This document shows positions 43,458-52,237 of a DNA stretch of 64,000 bases, piece after piece. The stretch spans positions 1 through 64,000 of the forward strand of contig PALM01000045.1 of NCBI GenBank assembly GCA_002706365.1. Direction: 5' to 3'. A program made the position numbers and the translations under genes. Below the pieces are notes generated by a model, which worked only from the letters and a program-made list of their open reading frames with translations, was not told the DNA's origin and ran no database searches. The stretch's first letter is position 1; every line of letters begins with the position of its first letter. The DNA is from Flavobacteriales bacterium. Its GTDB lineage: Bacteria; Bacteroidota; Bacteroidia; Flavobacteriales_E; Vicingaceae.

Positions 43458-44456
43458 TTGAGCAAAAAAAAAGAAGTTTCTGTCATAGGCGGAGGTAGCT
43501 GGGCTACCGCAATCGTCAAAATGCTTTGTAACAACGCAGACCTTGTGCATTGGTGGATGCGTGATGCCGACAAAGCGAACTATATCAATAAGTACTATCA
43601 CAACCCCAGATATCTTTCGGCGGTTCAGTTTGAAAAGGATAAGATTCGCGTAAGCAACGATCTTGAAGATGTGATCAGCTCTGCAGAAACTGTGGTTATT
43701 GCCACTCCTTCGGCCTTCTTAATGGATGTGTTTGGTGATCGCGATAATAATGACTTGAAAGACAAGATCGTGGTTTCTGCGGTGAAGGGTATTGTGCCCG
43801 AAGTGCATCAAATTCCCGCTCGTTTCTTCCACAAAAGATTTGGAACTCCATACGATAGGATTGTCATGATATCCGGACCTTGTCATGCAGAGGAAGTTGC
43901 TCTTGAGCGACTATCATACCTTACCATTGCTTGTCAGGATGAAGATATTGCCCAGGATTTTGCAGATCGATTGGAGTGCAGATATATCAAGACCAGTGTT
44001 TCTGATGATCTGTTCGGAACCGAGATCTCTGCCATCTTGAAGAATATCTATTCAGTAGCATCCGGGATTTACAATGGCTTGGGATATGGCGACAACTTTC
44101 AAGCGGTTCTAATATCCAATGCCATCCAAGAAATTGAACACTTCGTAGACGCTTTGAATCCAATTCACAGAGATGTGAAGTCATCGGCTTATCTGGGCGA
44201 CCTTATGGTAACAGCATACTCTCAATTTAGTAGGAACAGGACATTTGGAAGCATGGTGGGTAAGGGATATTCTGTGATGTCGGCACAAATGGAAATGAAC
44301 ATGACTGCCGAAGGTTATTATGCCGCAAAGAGCATTATGAAGATCAATGAAAAGTACGAGGTTGATATTCCGATAGCCACTGCGGTATACCGCATTTTGT
44401 ACGAGAAGATATCTCCGGCGGTAGAGATGAGAATACTCGCAGATAAGCTCACTTAA
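43458..44456 (+). CDS. gpsA: NAD(P)H-dependent glycerol-3-phosphate dehydrogenase
   Basis: Reduces dihydroxyacetone phosphate to sn-glycerol 3-phosphate for phospholipid synthesis. The 332 aa protein starts at TTG 43458, followed by a Lys-rich start and the dinucleotide motif VIGGGSWATAIVKML. VVSAVKGIVPE with the catalytic Lys, ISGPCHAEEVALERLSYLTI and the C-terminal NIYSVASGIYNGLGYGDN are all present. No ATG fits upstream of the Rossmann strand. The stop is directly abutted by the convergent uvrC stop. Confidence 0.94.
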   Translation: MSKKKEVSVIGGGSWATAIVKMLCNNADLVHWWMRDADKANYINKYYHNPRYLSAVQFEKDKIRVSNDLEDVISSAETVVIATPSAFLMDVFGDRDNNDLKDKIVVSAVKGIVPEVHQIPARFFHKRFGTPYDRIVMISGPCHAEEVALERLSYLTIACQDEDIAQDFADRLECRYIKTSVSDDLFGTEISAILKNIYSVASGIYNGLGYGDNFQAVLISNAIQEIEHFVDALNPIHRDVKSSAYLGDLMVTAYSQFSRNRTFGSMVGKGYSVMSAQMEMNMTAEGYYAAKSIMKINEKYEVDIPIATAVYRILYEKISPAVEMRILADKLT

Positions 44457-46253
44457 TTAGCGGAAGTAATCGTAGACTGCTTTCGCTCTGCTTGGCGGCA
44501 GAACTACCTTTAATTCATCAAGACTTGCTTCTTTAATTCGCTTTACCGATTTAAAATGCGACAATAACTCTTGAGTTGAATTCGCACCAATTCCTTTGAT
44601 CTCAGACAGCTCGGTTTTGATGCTAGATGCCGACCTTTTGTTTCTATGATGCTTGATTCCAAAGCGGTGAGCTTCATTTCTAAGGTGCTGGATCACCTTC
44701 AAACTTTCGCTTTTCTTATCCAGAAATAGCGGATACTTATCTCCTGGATAGAAGATCTCTTCCAACCTTTTGGCGATTCCAATTATTGGAATCTTGCCTC
44801 TTAGTCCTAATCTCTCTAGGCTCTTTAGAGCTGAACCTAATTGACCTTTTCCACCATCTATTACAATGAGCTTGGGCAGGTCTTCTCCCTCTTCTAGCAG
44901 TCGCTTGTATCTTCTGTGAACCACTTCTTCCATTGAGGCGAAGTCGTCTGGACCTTCAACCGTTTTTATATTGTAATGGCGGTATTCCTTTTTGGATGGT
45001 TTCGCATCTCTAAAAACTACGCAAGCAGCCACTGGATTACTTCCTTGTATGTTTGAATTGTCGAAACATTCGATGTGGTCGGGGATCTCATTCAATCGCA
45101 GATCCTTTTTGAGGCCTTCCAGAATGCGGGTTGTATGTCTTTCGGGATCTCTTTTTAGTTCTTGCTTTCGCCTTTCAAGCATGAAGTATTTTGCATTGCG
45201 TTCAGATAGTTCAAGCAGCCGTTTCTTGTCGCCCCGCTGAGGTTGATGAAAGTGAATACCCTCAATTTCAAAGTCGGGAAGAAAAGGAACCAAAACCTCT
45301 TTTGAGGTGCTGTTAAAGCGACTTCTCATCTCTGTGATGGCCATTTCAAGAAGCTCTGCATTGCTTTCATCCAGCTTTTTCTTCATTTCTAAAGTGTGGG
45401 CCTGGATAATTGCGCCACTATTTACCTTCATATAATTCACATAAGCCAAATCGTTTTCAGTGACCATACTGAATACATCAACATTGTGAATAGAAGGGTT
45501 AACCACAGTAGATTTTGCCTGGAATTTTTCAATGGCTTCGATCTTATTTTGCAGTTCGGCCGCTCTTTCAAACTCTAAGTTTTCCGAAGCTTGTTTAATG
45601 TCTGTCTTCAATCTTTTCTTCACCTCATTCACATCTCCTTTGATGATCTTTCGGATCTCATCGATATGCTGGTGATATTCTTCTGCGATTTGCAGTCCTT
45701 CACAAGGGGCTTTGCAGTTTCCTATGTGGAATTCTAGACATCTCTTGAACTTACCAGCTTGTATGTTTTCTTCAGAGAGTAAATAGGAACAGGTTCTCAA
45801 CTTGTAGGTCTTTCTAACCAGGTCGAGAATGGTGTTCATGATCTTCACTGAGGCATATGGACCATAATATTCAGAGCCATCTTCTATTAAAGTTCTGGTC
45901 TTGAATACTCTGGGAAAGCGCTCCTTTTTAATGCAGATCCAAGGGTAGGTCTTATCGTCTTTTAACATCACATTATAGCGCGGCTGATGCTTCTTGATCA
46001 GGCTGTTCTCTAATAGCAATGCATCAAGTTCGGTCTCTGTGATGATGTATTTGATGTCGGCTATCTTGCTCACCATCAATCGAGTACGACCGCTTTTTGA
46101 ACTGTCGTTCGTGAAGTAAGAAGACACCCGATTCTTCAGGTTTTTGGCCTTTCCTATATAAAGGTACCTTTGCTCTTTATCGAAGTATTGGTAAATTCCT
46201 GCTTTGTTAGGCGCAGCCTGAATCTTTTGACGAATATGATCGAAGGAAGGCAT
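44457..46253 (-). CDS. uvrC: UvrABC nucleotide excision repair nuclease subunit C
   Basis: Makes both incisions around bulky DNA lesions. The 598 aa protein has the GIY-YIG nuclease (NKAGIYQYFDKEQRYLYIG, residues 16-34), a UVR motif (ENLEFERAAELQNKIEAIEKF near 215-235), the RNase H-like C-terminal nuclease with FDNSNIQGSNPVA and VIDGGKGQLGSA, and a tandem helix-hairpin-helix end (IKGIGANSTQELLSHF). Its promoter -7 box lies only four bases from the ATG. It sits head to head with the CarH-like regulator, next to the light-response cluster that also holds a photolyase. Confidence 0.96.
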   Translation of the reverse strand: MPSFDHIRQKIQAAPNKAGIYQYFDKEQRYLYIGKAKNLKNRVSSYFTNDSSKSGRTRLMVSKIADIKYIITETELDALLLENSLIKKHQPRYNVMLKDDKTYPWICIKKERFPRVFKTRTLIEDGSEYYGPYASVKIMNTILDLVRKTYKLRTCSYLLSEENIQAGKFKRCLEFHIGNCKAPCEGLQIAEEYHQHIDEIRKIIKGDVNEVKKRLKTDIKQASENLEFERAAELQNKIEAIEKFQAKSTVVNPSIHNVDVFSMVTENDLAYVNYMKVNSGAIIQAHTLEMKKKLDESNAELLEMAITEMRSRFNSTSKEVLVPFLPDFEIEGIHFHQPQRGDKKRLLELSERNAKYFMLERRKQELKRDPERHTTRILEGLKKDLRLNEIPDHIECFDNSNIQGSNPVAACVVFRDAKPSKKEYRHYNIKTVEGPDDFASMEEVVHRRYKRLLEEGEDLPKLIVIDGGKGQLGSALKSLERLGLRGKIPIIGIAKRLEEIFYPGDKYPLFLDKKSESLKVIQHLRNEAHRFGIKHHRNKRSASSIKTELSEIKGIGANSTQELLSHFKSVKRIKEASLDELKVVLPPSRAKAVYDYFR

Positions 46254-46257
46254 AAGG

Positions 46258-46265
46258 CAAAATTA
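46258..46265 (-). promoter_or_regulatory. -7 box close to the uvrC start
   Basis: Minus-strand TAATTTTG matches TAnnTTTG but ends only four bases before the ATG, so transcription from it would give a leaderless or nearly leaderless message. Confidence 0.4.
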
Positions 46266-46337
46266 CGCAGCAAAGTTTCACCATAAGTCGAACATTTTTA
46301 GTTCATTAGCGTTGTTAGATAATATCAAGCTTTAATA

Positions 46338-47207
46338 ATGGGAAAGTACTCAATCAAGGAGTTGGAAAGTTTGTCGGGAATTAAAGCGCATACCCTGCGA
46401 ATCTGGGAGAAAAGATTTAATCTTCTCAATCCGGAACGAACAGACACCAACATAAGATATTATTCTGATGAGGATCTAAGGAAGATTCTCAACGTTTCGT
46501 TATTGACGACGAATGGAGTGCGTATTTCTGAGGTTGCTTCATTTAGCGATGAGGAATTGAAGAATGCTGTTCTCGAGATCAATGATGAAGATGTCTTGAA
46601 TCGAAAAAGAGTGAATGACCTCATCATGGTCATGAGCGATTTCGACGAGTCTAGATTCCATAAGCTTTTCAACAAATACGTGAAGGAACTAGGTTTTGAA
46701 AAGGCCTTTACCGATGTTATTCACCCCTACCTCGAAAAAGTAGGGATTCTTTGGCTTTCCGGAGAAATTCAAGCTACACAAGAGCACTTAGTTACAAGCC
46801 TGATCCGATCCAAACTAATAGCCGAAATTGAAGCTATTGATTTCCCATGCGAAGCAAAGAAATCTGCCTTACTTTTTCTTCCAGAAGGAGAGTTTCATGA
46901 GTTAGGTCTCTTATTCTTCAACTATCTGTTGAGGAAAGCAGGTGTTAAAGTATACTATCTAGGGCAATCTACACCAGTTTCACAAACCGTTGAATTTGTG
47001 AATTCATGTCAGCCAGACTTGGTGCTTACTTATAGCATCATAAAAAGCAAAAGGGATATTGAAGAGTTTTTAGAGCAGCTAGAGTACTGCAAATGCAAGA
47101 AAACTGTCTATGTTGAGAACAAGCATCAGTCTTACTTAAAGATCAATTATCCCGCTCATATTAGTAAGGTGAACAATTACAAGGAAATTCTTTCCCACCT
47201 CAACTAA
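46338..47207 (+). CDS. CarH/LitR-type MerR-family B12-dependent photoreceptor regulator
   Basis: 289 aa. MerR winged helix at residues 4-72 (YSIKELESLSGIKAHTLRIWEKRF; IRYYSDEDL), a helical bundle with the CarH-type cap motif W139-x9-E149-H150, and a cobalamin-binding domain with E185-x-H187-x2-G190, in which H187 is the expected lower axial ligand. In CarH these residues hold adenosylcobalamin: the dark tetramer represses and light breaks the Co-C bond, releasing DNA. The combination predicts a working light sensor. It is directly upstream of an ECF sigma gene whose promoter has a MerR-like 19-base spacer with a palindrome. The next genes are crtI and crtB. Confidence 0.9.
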   Translation: MGKYSIKELESLSGIKAHTLRIWEKRFNLLNPERTDTNIRYYSDEDLRKILNVSLLTTNGVRISEVASFSDEELKNAVLEINDEDVLNRKRVNDLIMVMSDFDESRFHKLFNKYVKELGFEKAFTDVIHPYLEKVGILWLSGEIQATQEHLVTSLIRSKLIAEIEAIDFPCEAKKSALLFLPEGEFHELGLLFFNYLLRKAGVKVYYLGQSTPVSQTVEFVNSCQPDLVLTYSIIKSKRDIEEFLEQLEYCKCKKTVYVENKHQSYLKINYPAHISKVNNYKEILSHLN

Positions 47208-47277
47208 GGATTATGTCCTCAAAATCAATCACTTAAATCTTTGTTTAAGAAATATTATAAAAAAACAAACAAAAATA

Positions 47278-47308
47278 TTTGCATGTATATACATATTGTT
47301 TAACTTTG
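47278..47308 (+). promoter_or_regulatory. Sigma-factor/carotenoid operon promoter
   Basis: TTTG (47278-47281), a 19-base spacer and TAACTTTG (47301-47308), a good Bacteroidota promoter. ATG follows 25 bases later. A 19-base spacer filled by an operator is the hallmark of MerR-controlled promoters. Arms GTTTAAC (47298-47304) and GTTAAAC (47319-47325) form an additional inverted repeat around the likely start point. Confidence 0.65.
47283..47294. promoter_or_regulatory. Candidate CarH operator (palindrome ATGTATATACAT)
   Basis: Perfect 12-base palindrome inside the spacer of the promoter at 47278-47308, between the CarH-like gene and the ECF sigma gene. Position and symmetry suit a dimeric MerR-fold protein. 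Binding is inferred, not shown. Confidence 0.6.
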
Positions 47309-47333
47309 GGTCAAATCAGTTAAACATAAAATC

Positions 47334-47837
47334 ATGACTGCAATAGAATTTAACCAGCAATTACTCTCTTATCAAAACCCACTGAAGTATTTCGCATTAA
47401 AGTTAACTGCAGATAATGAAGATGCAGAAGACTTACTGCAAGAGACTTTTCTAAAGGCTCTGAAATACAAGGATAAGTTTCAAGAAAAGACAAACCTTAA
47501 AGCATGGCTCTATACTATAATGAAGAACACCTTCATTAATAATTATAGAAGAGCGGTGAGAAAAAGAACGATCATCGACAATACAGCAGATGATTACTTT
47601 GTGAATTCAACTAAAAAGGAGTCACCGATTTCTCCGGTTTCTGAATACAACTATAAAGAGATCGTAAAAACGATTGATGAATTGAACGACGAGTGCAGAA
47701 TTCCATTTAAGATGCACAATGAAGGATACAAGTACAAAGAGATCGCGGATGAACTAGACATGCCAATTGGCACTGTTAAGAGTAGAATTTTTCTCGCGAG
47801 AAAAAAATTGACTTCTGCGCTTAAAGATTACGCTTAA
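47334..47837 (+). CDS. ECF-type RNA polymerase sigma factor
   Basis: 167 aa sigma-70-family factor. Region 2 contains LKLTADNEDAEDLLQETFLKALKYKDKF and LKAWLYTIMKNTFINNYRR (residues 22-76). Region 4 is IADELDMPIGTVKSRIFLARKKL (about 137-160). No anti-sigma gene follows, so control is probably at transcription by the adjacent CarH-like repressor. Sigma factors in this position are found beside carotenoid genes in several Bacteroidota. It would drive crtI-crtB and perhaps the photolyase. Confidence 0.93.
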   Translation: MTAIEFNQQLLSYQNPLKYFALKLTADNEDAEDLLQETFLKALKYKDKFQEKTNLKAWLYTIMKNTFINNYRRAVRKRTIIDNTADDYFVNSTKKESPISPVSEYNYKEIVKTIDELNDECRIPFKMHNEGYKYKEIADELDMPIGTVKSRIFLARKKLTSALKDYA

Positions 47838-47846
47838 ATTTCAAGC

Positions 47847-49313
47847 GTGGAAAAAAGAATAATCGTCATTGGATCCGGTTTTGCTTCAATGGCAGCTGCT
47901 ACCAGTTTAGCTGATAAAGGATATAAGGTAGTAGTTCTAGAAAAAAATGATCAGGCCGGAGGAAGAGCTAGACAATTCAAAACCTCCGGCTTTACTTTTG
48001 ACATGGGTCCAAGTTGGTACTGGATGCCAGATGTGTTTGAAAACTACTTTCAAAAGTTTGGCAAGGAGATCAAAGAGCACTACCAATTAGATCGCTTGGA
48101 TCCTTCCTATAAGATATTCTTTGAAGATGAGGAATGGAATATTCCCGCGAATCTAGAAGAACTCAAAGCAGATTTCGAGAAAAGAGAAAAAGGAAGTGCG
48201 GTAAAGCTCGATAAGTTCCTCAAGGAGGCAGAGTACAAATACCGTGTGGGCATGGACGATCTAGTCCATAAACCAAGCAGATCCATTTTGGAATTTGCCA
48301 ATTGGAAAGTGATTTCTGGTGTCTTTAAAATGCAATTATTCAGGTCGCTGTCTGCACATGTAAAGCATTATTTCAAAGACGATAAGATTCGTCAACTATT
48401 GGAGTTTCCAGTCTTGTTTCTAGGCGCGGAACCTTCAAAAACGCCAGCTTTATACAGCCTTATGAACTATGCAGATATCGTTCTGGGAACTTGGTATCCT
48501 CAAGGTGGCATGCATGAGATCGTAAAAGCCATGAAGAAATTGGCCGAAGATAAAGGGGTTGAATTTCGCATGCAATCTGAGGTCAAAGGCTTCGAAATTG
48601 AAGACTCAAAGATCATTGCAGCCAGAACAGATTCCGGTAATATAGAGGCAGATATTTTTGTTTCAGGAGCAGATTACCATCATACCGAAGAATTATTGGG
48701 AGATGATTTTCGCAATTATGATGAGCAATATTGGGACAGCAGGAAAATGGCTCCTTCCTCATTGTTGTTTTACCTAGGAATAGATAGAAAAGTCGATAAC
48801 CTTCTACATCACAACCTCTTTTTTGATGAGGATTTCGATCAACATGCCAAAGAAATCTACGATCAGCCTGATTGGCCAAGCAAACCTCTTTTCTATGTAT
48901 CTGCTCCATCTAAAACAGATAAAACGGTCGCTCCGGAAGGATGCGAGAATCTGTTTCTGCTCATGCCCGTAGCTCCTAATTTGAAGGATGATGAAAGTAT
49001 GCGAGAGAAATACTACGAAATGATGATGGATCGATTGGAAGCACGTTGCGGACATAAGATCAGAGAGCATGTGATCTATAAAAGGTCATATGCACACAGT
49101 GATTTCAAATCCGACTATCATGCATATAAAGGCAATGCATATGGCTTGGCAAACACGCTTAGACAAACGGCTATTCTTAAGCCATCTCTCAAGAGTAAGA
49201 AGCTCAAGAATTTCTATTATACAGGTCAGTTAACCACCCCAGGCCCTGGTGTTCCACCATCATTGATATCAGGCCAGGTTGTGGCAAAAGAAGTAATTAA
49301 ACAGCTATCTTAG
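47847..49313 (+). CDS. crtI: Phytoene desaturase
   Basis: FAD-dependent carotenoid desaturase converting phytoene towards lycopene. The 488 aa protein starts at GTG 47847 with IIVIGSGFASMAAATSLADKGYKVVVLEK (ADP-binding fold), then QAGGRARQF and FDMGPSWYWMPDVFENYF, and ends with the CrtI signature FYYTGQLTTPGPGVPPSLISG. No ATG start fits before the Rossmann strand. It lies nine bases after the sigma gene and four bases before crtB. Confidence 0.95.
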   Translation: MEKRIIVIGSGFASMAAATSLADKGYKVVVLEKNDQAGGRARQFKTSGFTFDMGPSWYWMPDVFENYFQKFGKEIKEHYQLDRLDPSYKIFFEDEEWNIPANLEELKADFEKREKGSAVKLDKFLKEAEYKYRVGMDDLVHKPSRSILEFANWKVISGVFKMQLFRSLSAHVKHYFKDDKIRQLLEFPVLFLGAEPSKTPALYSLMNYADIVLGTWYPQGGMHEIVKAMKKLAEDKGVEFRMQSEVKGFEIEDSKIIAARTDSGNIEADIFVSGADYHHTEELLGDDFRNYDEQYWDSRKMAPSSLLFYLGIDRKVDNLLHHNLFFDEDFDQHAKEIYDQPDWPSKPLFYVSAPSKTDKTVAPEGCENLFLLMPVAPNLKDDESMREKYYEMMMDRLEARCGHKIREHVIYKRSYAHSDFKSDYHAYKGNAYGLANTLRQTAILKPSLKSKKLKNFYYTGQLTTPGPGVPPSLISGQVVAKEVIKQLS

Positions 49314-49317
49314 TGGC

Positions 49318-50154
49318 ATGGAGCAACTGTTTCTCAAAGCTTCCCTGATTAGCAGTCGGGCATTTACCAATACCTACAGTACTTCCTTTTCCCTTGGAAT
49401 CAAAGCACTGGATAAATCCATTCATGAGGCAATATATGCCATTTATGGTTTTGTGAGGGTGGCAGATGAGATCGTTGACACCTTTCACGACCAAAACAAA
49501 GAAAAGCTCATTCATGAGTTCCAAAACGATACATTCAAAGCCATAAATGATGGCTTTAGCACCAATGCTATACTACATAGCTTTCAATGGGCAGTGAATC
49601 ACTATGGGATCGATCACAATCATATCACTGCTTTCTTCGATAGCATGATCATGGATCTGCATAAGACCTCATACAATCGAGAAGAGTATGAGAAATACAT
49701 TTATGGCTCTGCAGAAGTTGTGGGCTTGATGTGTTTGAAAGTCTTTTGTCACCCAAACGATGAGCAATATAAAGCGCTGATTCCACCAGCCAGAAAGCTC
49801 GGATCGGCATTTCAAAAGATCAACTTCCTTCGCGATCTCAAAGCCGATTACTTTGATAAGGGGAGAATGTACTTTCCCAATCTGAGCATTGAAGAATTCA
49901 ATGCAACAACTAAGAAAACGATTGAAGCAGAACTTGAAGATGAGTTTGCCGAGGCATTCAAGGGCATCAAAAAGCTGCCCTCAAACTGTAAATTTGGAGT
50001 TTACACGGCTTACACCTACTACCTAGAGCTCTTCAAGAAGATTCGCAAGAAAGATGCAGAGCTTATCAAGAATGAAAGAGTGAGAATCCCCGACCGCATG
50101 AAGAATTGGCTATTATTGAGGTCAATACTGCGTTACAAGCTAGGATTGATCTAA
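49318..50154 (+). CDS. crtB: Phytoene synthase
   Basis: Condenses two geranylgeranyl diphosphates to phytoene (squalene/phytoene synthase family). 278 aa. The two Asp-rich Mg-binding motifs are VRVADEIVDTFHD (residues about 42-54) and INFLRDLKADYFDKGRMYFP (about 168-187). It immediately follows crtI, as in most carotenoid clusters. No lycopene cyclase or hydroxylase gene follows here, so later steps are encoded elsewhere or lycopene is the end product. Confidence 0.95.
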   Translation: MEQLFLKASLISSRAFTNTYSTSFSLGIKALDKSIHEAIYAIYGFVRVADEIVDTFHDQNKEKLIHEFQNDTFKAINDGFSTNAILHSFQWAVNHYGIDHNHITAFFDSMIMDLHKTSYNREEYEKYIYGSAEVVGLMCLKVFCHPNDEQYKALIPPARKLGSAFQKINFLRDLKADYFDKGRMYFPNLSIEEFNATTKKTIEAELEDEFAEAFKGIKKLPSNCKFGVYTAYTYYLELFKKIRKKDAELIKNERVRIPDRMKNWLLLRSILRYKLGLI

Positions 50155-50201
50155 AAATCCTAAAACTATAAATCCCTTAGCGTGTTCTAAAAACAAAAAA
50201 G

Positions 50202-50888
50202 ATGAAGAACATTCTTATTGTAGGAGCAAGTAGTGGAATAGGGAAAGAAATTGCCAAACAATTTTTGAATTTAGAAGATTACAATCTAATTCTAGCCTCA
50301 CGTTCAAAACCTGACTTAGAAGGAGATTTCCAATATCGTGAATTGGATGTTATGGGAGAGGTAGACTTGGATCTTCCGGATGAACTTCACGGATTGGTTT
50401 ACGCTCCAGGCTCCATAAACCTCAAGCCTTTTCACCGACTTAATGAAGAGGATTTTTTGAATGATTTTCAATTGAATACAATTGGGGCTGTAAAGGTAAT
50501 TCAGACGGCACTGAAGTCTTTGAAAAACTCAAAGAATGCATCCATAGTGCTCTTTAGTACAGTGGCTGTCGGTAATGGATTGAGCTTCCACACGAGTGTA
50601 TCTTCAGCAAAAGGGGCTCTAGAAGGTTTGGGCAGAGCACTATCAGCAGAGCTTGCTCCGCACATTCGAGTGAATATGATTGCGCCTTCATTGACAGATA
50701 CTCCTCTAGCAGAAAGACTGCTTTCATCAGACGAAAAGCGCAAAGCAAACGCAGAGCGCCATCCGCTTAAGAAAATTGGGACTACTTCAGATATTGCAAA
50801 TGCCGCCAGATATTTGCTAACTGATGAGTCGGCTTGGACAACAGGTCAAACCTTAACTATTGATGGAGGACTCAGCGTAATTCGATAA
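50202..50888 (+). CDS. SDR-family protein lacking the catalytic tyrosine
   Basis: 228 aa short-chain dehydrogenase fold: ILIVGASSGIGKEIAKQFL (cofactor glycines), an NAG-like segment reduced to YAPGSI, and IRVNMIAPSLTDTPLAERLL near the end. Where the YxxxK active site is expected the sequence reads HTSVSSAKGALEGLGRAL: the Lys is present, but the residue four before it is Val, not Tyr. The fold and nucleotide site seem intact, so it may bind a dinucleotide without classical oxidoreductase activity. It lies between crtB and the photolyase gene, two bases from the latter, and is probably part of the same light-response operon. Confidence 0.85.
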   Translation: MKNILIVGASSGIGKEIAKQFLNLEDYNLILASRSKPDLEGDFQYRELDVMGEVDLDLPDELHGLVYAPGSINLKPFHRLNEEDFLNDFQLNTIGAVKVIQTALKSLKNSKNASIVLFSTVAVGNGLSFHTSVSSAKGALEGLGRALSAELAPHIRVNMIAPSLTDTPLAERLLSSDEKRKANAERHPLKKIGTTSDIANAARYLLTDESAWTTGQTLTIDGGLSVIR

Positions 50889-50889
50889 A

Positions 50890-52197
50890 ATGAGCAAAGA
50901 AAAAGTAAGCGTCTTTTGGTTTCGTAGAGACCTTAGGTTAGACGATAATGTGGGTTTGTATGAAGCACTGAATGGAGAGTTCCCTGTACTTCCAATCTTC
51001 ATTTTCGATAGGAACATTCTCGATGATCTTGAAGATAAAGACGATGCCAGACTCAGCTTTATCCACAAACAGCTAGAAGGAATCCAAAGCGAACTAAAAG
51101 GCAAAGGCAGCTCCATACACACATACTATGGACAGCCAATAGAGGTTTTCAAGAAGCTGAGGGATGAATATGAAATTCAAAGCGTTTACGCCAATGAAGA
51201 TTATGAGCCATATGCTCTCCAAAGGGATGAAGAAGTTAGTCAACTCCTAAAGACGAATGGAATTGAATTAAATCTTTACAAAGACCAAGTAATCTTTGCA
51301 AAGGATGAGGTTGTAAAAGACGATGGAGATCCCTATCTGGTATATACACCCTACAGCAAGAAATGGTTGAGTAATCTCAGAGAAGAAGATCTCGAAAGTA
51401 AATCTTCAGCGCTCTATTTTGAGAATTGGGTCCAAACAACTAAAGGAAAGATCATTCCGCTAGAAGAAATGGGCTTTGTGAAAAGTGAGATCGAAATACC
51501 AAATGCAACATTGTCCGACCACACGCTTGAGATCTATCATAAAGAGAGGGATTATCCTGCAAAAGACAGCACTTCCAGACTGGGGATTCACCTTAGGTTC
51601 GGTACTGTGAGTATTAGAAAGATTGCCAGACATGCTCAAGAGATCAGTGAGGTATTCCTCAAAGAGCTTATCTGGAGAGAGTTTTACATGATGATCCTCT
51701 ATAACTTCCCCGAAGTAGTAGAAAACAACTTCAAATCCAAATACGACAGTCTGAAATGGAGGAATAATGAAGCGGATTTTGAGAAATGGAAGCAAGGAAA
51801 AACAGGATTCCCATTGGTTGATGCAGGCATGCGACAACTCAACAAAACCGGCTTTATGCACAATAGGATCCGCATGCTTGTGGCCAGTTTTCTAACCAAA
51901 CACCTTTTAATAGATTGGAGGTGGGGAGAGGCCTATTTTGCGTCTAAACTTCTAGATTATGAATTGGCTTCCAATAATGGGAATTGGCAGTGGGCTGCTG
52001 GAACGGGTGTTGATGCTCAGCCCTATTTCAGGATCTTCAATCCCCATAGTCAGATAAAGAAATTCGACCCAAAAGAGCAGTATATCAAGCGATGGGTGCC
52101 TGAATTCAATACTCCTTCATATGCAGGAGAAATGCTAGAACATAAAGCTGCGCGAGAGCGCGCATTGGAAGCATTTAAAGAGGCGGCAAACAATTAA
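50890..52197 (+). CDS. phrB: Deoxyribodipyrimidine photolyase / cryptochrome family protein
   Basis: Blue-light flavoenzyme repairing cyclobutane pyrimidine dimers. The 435 aa protein starts VSVFWFRRDLRLDDNVGLYEAL (alpha/beta antenna domain) and has the FAD-binding helical domain in its C-terminal half: EVFLKELIWREFYMMIL, GFPLVDAGMRQLNKTGFMHNR and NNGNWQWAAGTGVDAQPYFR. These are the class I CPD-photolyase signatures; a 6-4 photolyase or cryptochrome role is less likely but not excluded. It starts one base after the SDR stop. Confidence 0.93.
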   Translation: MSKEKVSVFWFRRDLRLDDNVGLYEALNGEFPVLPIFIFDRNILDDLEDKDDARLSFIHKQLEGIQSELKGKGSSIHTYYGQPIEVFKKLRDEYEIQSVYANEDYEPYALQRDEEVSQLLKTNGIELNLYKDQVIFAKDEVVKDDGDPYLVYTPYSKKWLSNLREEDLESKSSALYFENWVQTTKGKIIPLEEMGFVKSEIEIPNATLSDHTLEIYHKERDYPAKDSTSRLGIHLRFGTVSIRKIARHAQEISEVFLKELIWREFYMMILYNFPEVVENNFKSKYDSLKWRNNEADFEKWKQGKTGFPLVDAGMRQLNKTGFMHNRIRMLVASFLTKHLLIDWRWGEAYFASKLLDYELASNNGNWQWAAGTGVDAQPYFRIFNPHSQIKKFDPKEQYIKRWVPEFNTPSYAGEMLEHKAARERALEAFKEAANN

Positions 52198-52237
52198 TTA
52201 CCTAGAGCGTATAGCTTGAAATGTCTAACTTTAGGAT

